Of a stretch of DNA of 21,152 nucleotides, positions 1 through 6,954 are shown piece after piece. Location of the stretch: contig JBEVLT010000392.1 in NCBI GenBank assembly GCA_040509055.1, forward strand, positions 1 to 21,152. The letters run 5' to 3'. The position numbers and the translations under genes were made by a program. This DNA comes from JAJKIP01 sp040509055. Lineage in GTDB: Bacteria; Bacteroidota; Bacteroidia; Chitinophagales; Chitinophagaceae. Under the pieces are notes generated by a model. The model saw nothing but the letters and a program-made list of their open reading frames with translations. It did no database searches and was not told the DNA's origin. Position 1 is the stretch's first letter. Every line of letters starts with the position of its first letter.

Positions 1-77
1 ATCAGCCAACTTTAATCGCTTTTTCAGGATGCGCTTTTATCAACCCGGCACAGGCAGGAATGTTGCAGCATCTGGCT

Positions 78-85
78 TATCTTAG
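78..85 (+). promoter_or_regulatory. Candidate Bacteroidota -7 promoter element for the first gene
   Basis: TATCTTAG matches the Bacteroidota housekeeping consensus TAnnTTTG at all but one fixed position. It lies 24 bases before the ATG at 110. I see no clear -33 TTG at the expected distance. The call rests on the motif and its position only. Confidence 0.3.
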
Positions 86-109
86 ATCCGGGTCAACCAC
101 ATCATAACT

Positions 110-580
110 ATGCTTCGTCTTTTCCTGGTCACCGCTGTCATTATCATTGCTTCCATCCTGGCAGCACGCAGCTGCTTTTTCACCAACCAATCGTTCCGCC
201 AGGACCAGCCGACCGTGTCGCTCCAGCCCGGCCGGCACGGGACCGACACGCAACCCCTACCGGCCCTGAAGCCGCTTGCACCCCCGGGAACCAGCTGGAT
301 AGATGAGCTGATGGTAACGTATATCAATACATCGGGCAATACGCTCATCCGGGCCACCCGGCAGGAAAACACCCGGATAGAATGGCTGCCCGACAGGGTG
401 GAGGATACGGATACCGCCACGTTTCTCGTTTATCATATCGGGCACGACGTGACAGACGAGGGCGGGACCAACCCCCGCTTCGTTACCGATGGCTGGGTGT
501 ATATCGACACCCTGACACGGCAACTCTATGAGTACGATATCGCCGGCGACAGGCTGACCCCCTGGCAAGCCCGTCGATGA
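110..580 (+). CDS. Small exported or membrane-anchored protein of unknown function
   Basis: This encodes 156 residues that I do not recognise as any family. Residues 1-19 form a strongly hydrophobic N-terminal segment (VTAVIIIASILAA) that would act as a signal peptide or membrane anchor. A cysteine follows at residue 22, but the residue two before it is Arg, so it is a poor lipobox. Residues 30-60 are rich in Pro, Gln and Gly and look like a linker. The rest (about 60-156) alternates short hydrophobic and polar runs like a small beta-rich periplasmic domain, with no catalytic motif visible. The ATG at 110 is chosen because it places the hydrophobic segment at the N-terminus. The next gene begins 46 bases downstream but has its own promoter-like box, so co-transcription is uncertain. 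Confidence 0.6.
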   Translation: MLRLFLVTAVIIIASILAARSCFFTNQSFRQDQPTVSLQPGRHGTDTQPLPALKPLAPPGTSWIDELMVTYINTSGNTLIRATRQENTRIEWLPDRVEDTDTATFLVYHIGHDVTDEGGTNPRFVTDGWVYIDTLTRQLYEYDIAGDRLTPWQARR

Positions 581-586
581 TCCGGC

Positions 587-594
587 TATCTTTG
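587..594 (+). promoter_or_regulatory. Exact TAnnTTTG -7 element for the S41 peptidase gene
   Basis: TATCTTTG is an exact match to the Bacteroidota -7 consensus TAnnTTTG. It sits in the 46-base gap between genes, 32 bases before the GTG start at 627. No TTG is obvious about 20 bases upstream, so the -33 element is weak or absent. Confidence 0.5.
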
Positions 595-626
595 CCTGAC
601 CATTCTCCACCAGAAATAAAACAGCC

Positions 627-1808
627 GTGAAAAGACTCCTGATTTTTTTGGTCCTTCTCCCGCACATCGCCTTTGCGCAAACCCGCTACCATAAAGATTT
701 TAACGAATGCTGGACCACCATCCGCGACAACTATGCCTACCTGGGCCAGCAGCAGATCGACTGGAACAAAGTAAAAGTCATCTACCAGCCACGGGCCGAT
801 ACCGTCAGCAGCACCAACTCCTTTATCCGGCTGCTGGAAGACCTGCTGAATGAGCTGTATAACGGGCATTCCTCGCTGAATACGAACCTGCAAAGCTCCA
901 ACCGCCTGGTGCCGTCCGGGCTGGACCTGTTTGCAGAGCGCAGGGGTAGCCGGTATATCATTACCGACCTGCGCAGGGGCTTTGGCGCCGAACAGTGCGG
1001 GCTGCGGACAGGCATGGAAGTCGTACGCTTCAATGGAAAGGGTATCGACAGCCAGCTGTACCGGTTCCTTCCACGGTATACGAAGGACCACACCCCGGCG
1101 ATGGTCCAATACGCCATCAGCATGCTCTTTGCCGGCACCCACGACCAGCCGAGAACGATCACCGTGCTGGAAAACGGTATGGAAAAAGATTATTTCCCCG
1201 ACCGCCTAGCGGTTCCGGCGCCGCAGGGCCTGCTGGAGTATAAGCTGATCCGCCCCGGGACCGGCTATATCCGGATCAACAATTCGCTGGGCGATAACGG
1301 GCTGATCGCCGCCTTCGATGCCGCGCTGGACAGCCTGATGAATACCCGGAGCCTGGTGATCGACCTGACAGAAACCCCGGGCGGCGGCAATACCACCGTG
1401 GCCAGGGCCATCATGGGCCGGTTCATTACCGCCAGGCATCCCTACCAGCAGCATGAGTATGACGAGACCGGTTTTGATACCCGGCGCAACTGGCTCGAAT
1501 ATGTATTGCCCAGGAGAACCGCTTACAAAGGCAAAGTATACATCCTGGCCGGGCGCTGGACCGGGAGCATGGGAGAGGGCATGGCGATCGGGTTTGACGG
1601 CATGAAACAGGTCACCGTTATCGGTACGCCAATGGCCGGTCTGCTGGGCGCCATCAGCGGGTTCAGGCTGACCGAAACCGGGATCGGCTTCCAGGTACCT
1701 ACCGAAAGATTGTATCATGCAGACGGCACGCCCCGCGAACAGTTTGTACCGCGCATCCGCACGGCCAACGGCGAAGAGACCTTCCGGGAAATGAGGAAGA
1801 TCAAATAG
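627..1808 (+). CDS. Secreted S41-family serine peptidase with PDZ-like region
   Basis: This 393-residue protein begins with a signal peptide (residues 1-18, ending AFAQ), so it acts in the periplasm or outside the cell. The start codon is GTG, and the signal peptide begins exactly there. A PDZ-like segment spans about 108-145 (GAEQCGL, then VVRFNGKGI). The C-terminal half is the S41 peptidase core: IRINNS at about 215-220, DLTETPGGG at 246-254, and TGSMGE at 313-317. By the family's S-x-x-E pattern, Ser314 is the probable nucleophile. His81 in NGHSS resembles the His motif of tricorn-type S41 enzymes. No Lys lies about 25 residues after Ser314, so it is not a classical CtpA Ser/Lys enzyme. 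The substrate cannot be told. The beta-lactamase-like gene follows 140 bases later. Confidence 0.85.
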   Translation: MKRLLIFLVLLPHIAFAQTRYHKDFNECWTTIRDNYAYLGQQQIDWNKVKVIYQPRADTVSSTNSFIRLLEDLLNELYNGHSSLNTNLQSSNRLVPSGLDLFAERRGSRYIITDLRRGFGAEQCGLRTGMEVVRFNGKGIDSQLYRFLPRYTKDHTPAMVQYAISMLFAGTHDQPRTITVLENGMEKDYFPDRLAVPAPQGLLEYKLIRPGTGYIRINNSLGDNGLIAAFDAALDSLMNTRSLVIDLTETPGGGNTTVARAIMGRFITARHPYQQHEYDETGFDTRRNWLEYVLPRRTAYKGKVYILAGRWTGSMGEGMAIGFDGMKQVTVIGTPMAGLLGAISGFRLTETGIGFQVPTERLYHADGTPREQFVPRIRTANGEETFREMRKIK

Positions 1809-1882
1809 CATGGATCTGCCCCGCTGCCGCTGTTGCGTTTTCCATCAACGGCAGCAGAAATACCCGCTCAACGCCGTACATT

Positions 1883-1890
1883 TATACTTG
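1883..1890 (+). promoter_or_regulatory. Candidate -7 element for the beta-lactamase-like gene
   Basis: TATACTTG matches TAnnTTTG with one substitution. It lies 58 bases before the ATG at 1949, in the 140-base gap after the S41 gene. There is no supporting -33 element that I can point to. Confidence 0.3.
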
Positions 1891-1948
1891 CCAGCCGGCC
1901 TGGCACAGCAGATCATACCAAACCCCGTAACCAAACAACCCGCCTGTT

Positions 1949-3340
1949 ATGAGAACGCGTATTCTCCTCTTTATTTTTTTACTCGCCGGGCCGGCAGCCC
2001 GGGCGCAAAACCGCGTGCAGCAGATAGACAGCCTGCTGACGGCGCTGCATGCCGCTGGCAAATTCAACGGCAATGTGCTGGTGGCCGAGAAAGGAGAGGT
2101 GATCTACAGCCATAGCTTCGGGCTGGCCAACGAAACCACGAAGGCAAAGCTGGATGAAAACTCCGTTTTCGAGCTGGCTTCCTGCTCCAAGCAATTCACA
2201 GCCATGGGCATCCTGCTGCTGGCCCAAAGCGGCAAGCTGAAGCTGGATGACCCGGTAACGAAATATATTCCGGAACTATCGTATTACCCGGATATTACCA
2301 TCCGGCACCTGCTCCACCATACCAGCGGGCTGCCCGACTATATGGACCTCATGGACAGCGTATACGACAAAAGCAGGATCGCGACCAACAAAGACATGAT
2401 CGCCGTGTTTCAACAGCATGAACCGGAAACATCGTTTGCCGCGGATACCCGTTACGAATACAGCAACACCGGGTATGCATTGCTGGCCTCGGTGATCGAA
2501 AAAGCCTCCGGCATGTCGTACGGCGAATACCTGCAAACGGCCATCTTCAGGCCCCTGCAAATGAACCATACCTTCGTGTACACCCGCAGGCTGGCGCCCA
2601 AAGAAGTGCCCAACTATGCATTCGGCTATGTGTATGACGACAAGCTGAAGGCTTACAAGCTGCCTGATGATGTGAAAGAAACCAGGATGGTGGTCTGGCT
2701 GGACGGCATCGTGGGCGACGGCACCGTAAACTCCACGGTGACCGACCTGCTGAAATGGGACCGGGCCCTGTACACAACCCAGCTGCTTCCTGCCGAAGCG
2801 ATGAAAGAAGTATTCGCCCCGGCCGTATTGAACGACGGCTCACGCACCAGGTATGGGTTTGGCTGGTCGGTGGACAGTACGGCCGATTTTGGCCGGGTCG
2901 CCAGCCACAGCGGCGGCTGGCCCGGCTACGTGACCTGGATCGAACGGCACCTGGACAACGATAAGACGATCATCATCCTGCAGAACCATGCGAATGTGAC
3001 CATACCGGCCCGCTCCCTGCGCTATATCCTTTACAACAAGCCCGTGCCGGGGGCGCCGCAGGTACGAAAAGAGATAACATTAACCCCGGAGCAGCAGCAG
3101 GCTGTAACAGGCGTATACGAGATACAACCCGGCGTGGAGCTGGCCATTTCGCTGGACAAAGGGCAGGTGTATGCGCAGCTGACCGGGCAAAATGCTTTTC
3201 CCATTTTCGCAGAAAGCGAACTGTTTTTTTTCCTGAAAGTGGTGGACGCCCAGCTGCAGTTTGAAAAAAATGCGGCAGGCCAGGTAACGCAATTGTACCT
3301 GTTGCAAAACGGGAACCGGCTGCCTGCGAAACGGAAGTAA
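1949..3340 (+). CDS. Secreted beta-lactamase-family serine hydrolase (class C/PBP-like)
   Basis: The protein has 463 residues. Residues 1-19 (ending ARA) are a signal peptide. The penicillin-binding fold motifs are all present: SxxK as S78-C-S-K81, YxN as Y171-S-N173, and the HxG equivalent of KTG as H320-S-G322. Ser78 is the likely nucleophile. Around the first motif, ASCSKQFTA is typical of the Bacteroidota family annotated as serine hydrolase or beta-lactamase. About 345-463 form a separate beta-rich C-terminal domain of the kind often attached to these enzymes. Family members include D-aminopeptidases, esterases and carboxypeptidase-like proteins; true beta-lactamase activity cannot be inferred. 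No terminator is visible in the 165 bases before nudK. Confidence 0.88.
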   Translation: MRTRILLFIFLLAGPAARAQNRVQQIDSLLTALHAAGKFNGNVLVAEKGEVIYSHSFGLANETTKAKLDENSVFELASCSKQFTAMGILLLAQSGKLKLDDPVTKYIPELSYYPDITIRHLLHHTSGLPDYMDLMDSVYDKSRIATNKDMIAVFQQHEPETSFAADTRYEYSNTGYALLASVIEKASGMSYGEYLQTAIFRPLQMNHTFVYTRRLAPKEVPNYAFGYVYDDKLKAYKLPDDVKETRMVVWLDGIVGDGTVNSTVTDLLKWDRALYTTQLLPAEAMKEVFAPAVLNDGSRTRYGFGWSVDSTADFGRVASHSGGWPGYVTWIERHLDNDKTIIILQNHANVTIPARSLRYILYNKPVPGAPQVRKEITLTPEQQQAVTGVYEIQPGVELAISLDKGQVYAQLTGQNAFPIFAESELFFFLKVVDAQLQFEKNAAGQVTQLYLLQNGNRLPAKRK

Positions 3341-3505
3341 CCGGGTATTGGGATTTCTCTCTTTGGATTGCTGGTGAGCGCCGGCAGCAACGGTACAGGA
3401 CATTGCCGCAGCTGGTATTTCATTAACAGCATTTTTCATTTTACCTGTCTGCCGATGAATTAAATTGCCGGGCCTTGCAACATACCTGGCGCCATCCCCG
3501 TTACC

Positions 3506-4084
3506 ATGATCAGCAACGTACAAATCACCGGCAGCAAGATACTTTCCGACCACTGGTACATGCTCCGGAAATTGACCTATGAATATGTAAAAAAGGACGG
3601 CACGCACCAGGTGCAGACCCGCGAAGTATATGACCGGGGCAACGGCGCCGTCATTTTGCTGTACAACCGGGAAAAGGGCACGGTGATCCTGACCCGGCAG
3701 TTCCGCCTGCCGACCTTTGTAAACGGCAATGCTGACGGCATGCTCATCGAAGCCTGTGCCGGCCTGCTGGACCAGGACAACCCGGAAGACGGTATCCGCC
3801 GCGAAACCGAAGAAGAGACCGGCTACCGCATCACGGACGTTCAAAAGCTGTTCGAGGCCTATATGTCGCCGGGATCGGTCACCGAATTGCTGCATTTCTT
3901 TATCGCCGGATACACACCGGTGATGAAGGTAAACGAAGGCGGCGGCGCCGAAGGAGAGGAAGAAAACATCGAAGTGCTGGAGCTGCCGGTTGCCCGGGCA
4001 ATGGACATGCTGGAAGCCGGCGACATCAAAGATGCCAAAACCATCATACTGCTGCAATACATCAAACTGCACGCGATACTATGA
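3506..4084 (+). CDS. nudK: NudK-like Nudix hydrolase (GDP-mannose pyrophosphatase type)
   Basis: This 192-residue cytoplasmic protein resembles Escherichia coli NudK along its whole length, as I remember that sequence. Shared stretches include KILSD near the start, REVYDRGNGA at 39-48, TRQFRLPTFVNGN at 63-75, and YMSPGSVTELLHFFIA at 119-134. The Nudix box covers about 86-107, with the core RETEEETGY at 99-107 that binds the divalent metal. E. coli NudK splits GDP-mannose and some other nucleotide sugars into NMP and sugar phosphate; the substrate here is inferred. The ATG at 3506 aligns with the family start. The stop codon overlaps the start of the M23 peptidase gene by 4 bases (ATGA), which suggests translational coupling. 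Confidence 0.9.
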   Translation: MISNVQITGSKILSDHWYMLRKLTYEYVKKDGTHQVQTREVYDRGNGAVILLYNREKGTVILTRQFRLPTFVNGNADGMLIEACAGLLDQDNPEDGIRRETEEETGYRITDVQKLFEAYMSPGSVTELLHFFIAGYTPVMKVNEGGGAEGEEENIEVLELPVARAMDMLEAGDIKDAKTIILLQYIKLHAIL

Positions 4085-4623
4085 TCAGTCCCCGGGCAAA
4101 GCGCCGGCTTCGCCGCACACTTTATATCCTGCTGGCCATCCTGGTGGCCGGCTTTTTATTGCCCCAGCCGTTTCGCATGCCGGTAGCCGGCGCCGGCAAC
4201 CGCAGCTATGCGCCCGATTCGTTCTGGTACTATCCCTGGGGCAAATCGGTAACCCATAAAGGCGTGGACATCTTTGCACGGAAAGGCACACCGGTGCACC
4301 CGGCTACCTATGGCATCGTATTGTACAAAGGAAAAATAGACCGGGGCGGCAACGTGGTGCTGGTACTGGGACCCAAATGGCGGCTTCATTACTATGCCCA
4401 TCTCGACAGCATTTATACGCACCGGTTTGCGCTGGTATCGCAAAAAACGGTGATCGGGACCGTCGGCGCCACCGGCAATGCAGCCGGCAAACCACCGCAC
4501 CTCCATTATACCATGCGCACCCTCATTCCTTACCCCTGGCGGATGGACAAGAGCCGGCAGGGATGGAAAAAAATGTTTTACCTGGACCCCACCACTTACC
4601 TGCAGCAAAGTACCATCAGGTAA
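4081..4623 (+). CDS. Membrane-anchored M23-family metallopeptidase
   Basis: This encodes 180 residues. A basic N-terminus is followed by a hydrophobic segment (about 14-28), which anchors the protein or exports it to the periplasm. The rest is a compact LytM/M23 domain with the full zinc-site pattern: H59-x3-D63 in HKGVD, H107 in YAHL, and H140-L-H142. The conserved G-x-G-T/S loop is seen around 126-133. Family members cut peptide cross-links in peptidoglycan or related substrates. The start overlaps the nudK stop by 4 bases, so expression is likely coupled. No functional link between the two activities is evident. The 3' end overlaps the convergent membrane-protein gene by 8 bases, leaving no intergenic terminator. 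Confidence 0.87.
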   Translation: MISPRAKRRLRRTLYILLAILVAGFLLPQPFRMPVAGAGNRSYAPDSFWYYPWGKSVTHKGVDIFARKGTPVHPATYGIVLYKGKIDRGGNVVLVLGPKWRLHYYAHLDSIYTHRFALVSQKTVIGTVGATGNAAGKPPHLHYTMRTLIPYPWRMDKSRQGWKKMFYLDPTTYLQQSTIR

Positions 4624-5068
4624 AAATGATCCCGTCGTCGTTCAGCTCTTTTTTGAAAAAAGCCTGGTTGGGAAAAACGATCAGCAGCATGACCAGTTCA
4701 GCAAAAGCGAAATACAGGAAGAATGCTTTGGCGGTCAGCAGGTAGAGAAAGCAGGAGACGGCGCAGCTCAGCACATACCACCACATCCTTTTTGCATAAA
4801 ACTTTTCATAAAAGGCCATCTTTTCATCGAAGCCGGCTATGGCATACAGTTTTTCTTTTTGCTTGTGCATGTAAAACGTAAAGAGAAGCGCCAGGCCGAT
4901 CATGCCGAAAAGGAATACTTGCTTGACAAGCTCCGATGCAGCAGCATCCCACTGTAAGAACAGGCCATTCAGACCGAGCAGCAACGTGGCTGCTGCACCG
5001 GTGGCAGTTACCACCAGTACATTCAGGTATTGCTTTTTGTAAGGTTTTAAGCTAACCGTTTTGACCAT
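4616..5068 (-). CDS. Small four-helix integral membrane protein, unknown function
   Basis: From the ATG at 5068 the product is 150 residues. A longer reading frame runs to 5146, but that would overlap the amidohydrolase gene by 56 bases and add a non-hydrophobic tail, so the internal Met (MVKTVSLKPYKK) is preferred. Four hydrophobic segments are visible at about 15-38, 48-67, 95-113 and 114-133, with a charged loop (KQKEKLYAIAGFDEKMAFYEKFYAKR) between the second and third. I do not recognise the family. The start lies 22 bases after the amidohydrolase stop on the same strand, so it is probably the second gene of that operon. Its 3' end overlaps the M23 gene tail to tail. Confidence 0.65.
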   Translation of the reverse strand: MVKTVSLKPYKKQYLNVLVVTATGAAATLLLGLNGLFLQWDAAASELVKQVFLFGMIGLALLFTFYMHKQKEKLYAIAGFDEKMAFYEKFYAKRMWWYVLSCAVSCFLYLLTAKAFFLYFAFAELVMLLIVFPNQAFFKKELNDDGIIFT

Positions 5069-5090
5069 CGGTTGTAATTTGATTATATGA

Positions 5091-6824
5091 TTATTCCGGG
5101 AAATATACCTTGCTGATCCTGTCGTTCTCCACCACGTAGATGGCAATGCCGTAGATCGGCTTATTGCCCGTGCTCCAGATCTCTTCGTGATCGATCACGG
5201 TATTGCCCTGCACGATCCTGTTCAGCAACCGGCAATACAAACCCGGGGCATTGGTGATAAAGGTATAAGCCTGCCGCATCTTTTCCTTGCCCTTGATCAG
5301 TTGCTTGCCGGAAGGAAAGGCATACACTTCCACCTCTTCCGAATAAGGAGCCAGGAAGGCATCCAGGTCATGCGCATTGTAAGCATTCAGCTGTTGCTGC
5401 GCCAGCATGGCCGGCGTGGTCACGAGCAGCGAATCGGGGCGGAAGGCCACGCCTTTATTGATCACCCAATCGATGCGGCGCCAGTTGGCCAGGCTGTCGA
5501 GCGGGTTGGCCTCCAGCAGCACCATGTTGGCGATCTTGCCCTTCGCCAGCGAGCCCAGGCTGTCCTGCTGGCCCACAGCTTTGGCGCCGTTGAGCGTGGA
5601 CGCCACCAGCAGGTCCCAGCCGCTCATGCCGGCAGCCTGCATGGACCGCAACTCGTCGAAATAAGAGCTGGCATGCTGGGTGCCGGTGTTGCCGGCATCC
5701 GTACCGGTAGCGATGGTCACACCGCCGTTATAAAGCTTTTGCAGGTTGATCCGCACGATGGAGTCGTCTGCAGCACGGCGCGCCTGGTAGCGCGGACCGG
5801 CGATATTGCGGACATAGATGCTGGCCAGCGCTGTATCAGGCCAGGGATAATCAAAGATGGATCCAATGGTAACCGGGTGGGCCAGGTCCAGCTCCTCCGT
5901 GGTAAAATGATAGGTATCACCCAGCACCTTGCCGTAATTGCCGGCTACCACGAGGGTGGGAGAGAGCACCACTTTATTTTTTGCCAGCAGGTTCACAAAA
6001 TCGTTGCTCACCACTTCGTCCTCCACGTTGTGCACCAGGAAATCGGCGCCGGCTTCCACGGCCAGCTGCGCGGTAATGCGCTCGGTGGCATGTACCGCTA
6101 CCCTCAGTTTGTTCTTATGCGCCTCGTCGATGGCCGCCTGCACCAGCGCATAATTTTTACGCGCGCCGTTTTCTATGTTCGTGTCCAGCACGATATACCA
6201 GATCTTGATGAAATCGGCTTTTTGGGCCAGCATGTCCCGTACCGATCTGCGTACGCCTTCTTCGCTCTTCATTTCGATAAACGGGCTATCGTCGCCCAGG
6301 TTTTTGTACGGCTCGGGAATATACGTGGTCAGCAGCGGCCCGGTCATGACGATGGAAGGGGCATAAGGCTTGAGGCGGAAACTGTCACGCTGCTTCAGGA
6401 AGTTTACCGTAGCGCCCACATCGACTACCGACGTGATGCCGGCCCGGCTGTAGCGCCGCAGGAAATCTTCCATATGATCGTGCACCCACTTCACTTCTTC
6501 GCTGTAAGGCCGGTATTTGCGCAGGTCGATGGCATCGGGGCGGGCATACAGGCCGGCGCTCTGGAAAAAATGCACGTGCGCATCGGTAAACCCGGGCACC
6601 AGGTATTTTCCCGTACCGTCGATCACCTGCGTGCCGTCCGGCAGCTTGTACATCCGGTCTTTGTCGATGGAAACGATGCGGCCGTCCAGCGCCACCACGT
6701 TGTAGCCGGCCAGCAGCTTTTTATTTTCCACGTCCAGCACATTCACGTTTTTGATAAGTACCTGGGCGGGGACAGAGCCGGCTGCCAGGAGGCAAAACAG
6801 GCCAAGTAAAGCACGGAAACACAT
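5091..6824 (-). CDS. Exported metal-dependent amidohydrolase with C-terminal SnoaL-like domain
   Basis: From the ATG at 6824 the protein has 577 residues and starts with a signal peptide (1-20, ending VPA). An upstream in-frame ATG at 6938 would bury that signal peptide, so it is rejected. The amidohydrolase TIM barrel spans about 70-460. Its metal ligands are visible: H83-V-H85, K207 in FIKIW (the position usually carboxylated), H245, H265 and D376 in TGTDAG. Flanking strands 20-70 and 430-465 form the usual composite beta domain. About 472-577 look like a separate SnoaL/NTF2-like domain, a fold commonly used as a small cone-shaped pocket. The substrate is unknown; relatives include imidazolonepropionase-like and prolidase-like enzymes. 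It is transcribed divergently from the second S41 gene. Confidence 0.85.
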   Translation of the reverse strand: MCFRALLGLFCLLAAGSVPAQVLIKNVNVLDVENKKLLAGYNVVALDGRIVSIDKDRMYKLPDGTQVIDGTGKYLVPGFTDAHVHFFQSAGLYARPDAIDLRKYRPYSEEVKWVHDHMEDFLRRYSRAGITSVVDVGATVNFLKQRDSFRLKPYAPSIVMTGPLLTTYIPEPYKNLGDDSPFIEMKSEEGVRRSVRDMLAQKADFIKIWYIVLDTNIENGARKNYALVQAAIDEAHKNKLRVAVHATERITAQLAVEAGADFLVHNVEDEVVSNDFVNLLAKNKVVLSPTLVVAGNYGKVLGDTYHFTTEELDLAHPVTIGSIFDYPWPDTALASIYVRNIAGPRYQARRAADDSIVRINLQKLYNGGVTIATGTDAGNTGTQHASSYFDELRSMQAAGMSGWDLLVASTLNGAKAVGQQDSLGSLAKGKIANMVLLEANPLDSLANWRRIDWVINKGVAFRPDSLLVTTPAMLAQQQLNAYNAHDLDAFLAPYSEEVEVYAFPSGKQLIKGKEKMRQAYTFITNAPGLYCRLLNRIVQGNTVIDHEEIWSTGNKPIYGIAIYVVENDRISKVYFPE

Positions 6825-6834
6825 GCGGATATTC

Positions 6835-6869
6835 TTTTGCCGAAAGATAATCGTTTTGCCGAATAATCG
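6835..6869. repeat. Imperfect direct repeat in the divergent intergenic region
   Basis: TTTTGCCGAA occurs at 6835-6844 and again at 6854-6863, a 19-base period. Each copy is followed by ATAATCG (6847-6853 and 6863-6869), with two extra bases in the first copy. The repeats cover the candidate -7 element of the amidohydrolase gene. Such spacing fits a two-site operator, but no regulator gene is nearby. Confidence 0.4.
6842..6849 (-). promoter_or_regulatory. Candidate -7 element for the amidohydrolase operon
   Basis: Read on the minus strand this is TATCTTTC, one change from TAnnTTTG. It ends 17 bases before the ATG at 6824, the spacing seen for several other genes in the window. It lies inside the direct repeat at 6835-6869, so a factor bound there could block initiation. 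Confidence 0.35.
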
Positions 6870-6954
6870 GGGGCCAATAAAATCAAAAACAGGACTGCTG
6901 TACCCATAAGGTATCATAACTTGCAGCCTGCTAAACACAGGATTTTAATCCGCT

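Noticed and set aside
1..109. Possible end of an upstream gene
   Set aside because: Two short plus-strand frames are open to the left edge, but too little sequence is visible to identify codon bias or a product.
3080..4072. Open frame of 330 codons on the minus strand
   Set aside because: It is antisense to the end of the beta-lactamase-like gene and to nearly all of nudK, both of which carry clear family motifs. It shows no domain, signal peptide or promoter.
5187..6809. Long open frame of 540 codons on the plus strand
   Set aside because: It lies wholly antisense to the amidohydrolase, which has signal peptide, metal ligands and a conserved layout. The frame reads as a Gly/His/Val/Gln-rich composition with no recognisable domain, as expected of an antisense shadow in GC-rich DNA.
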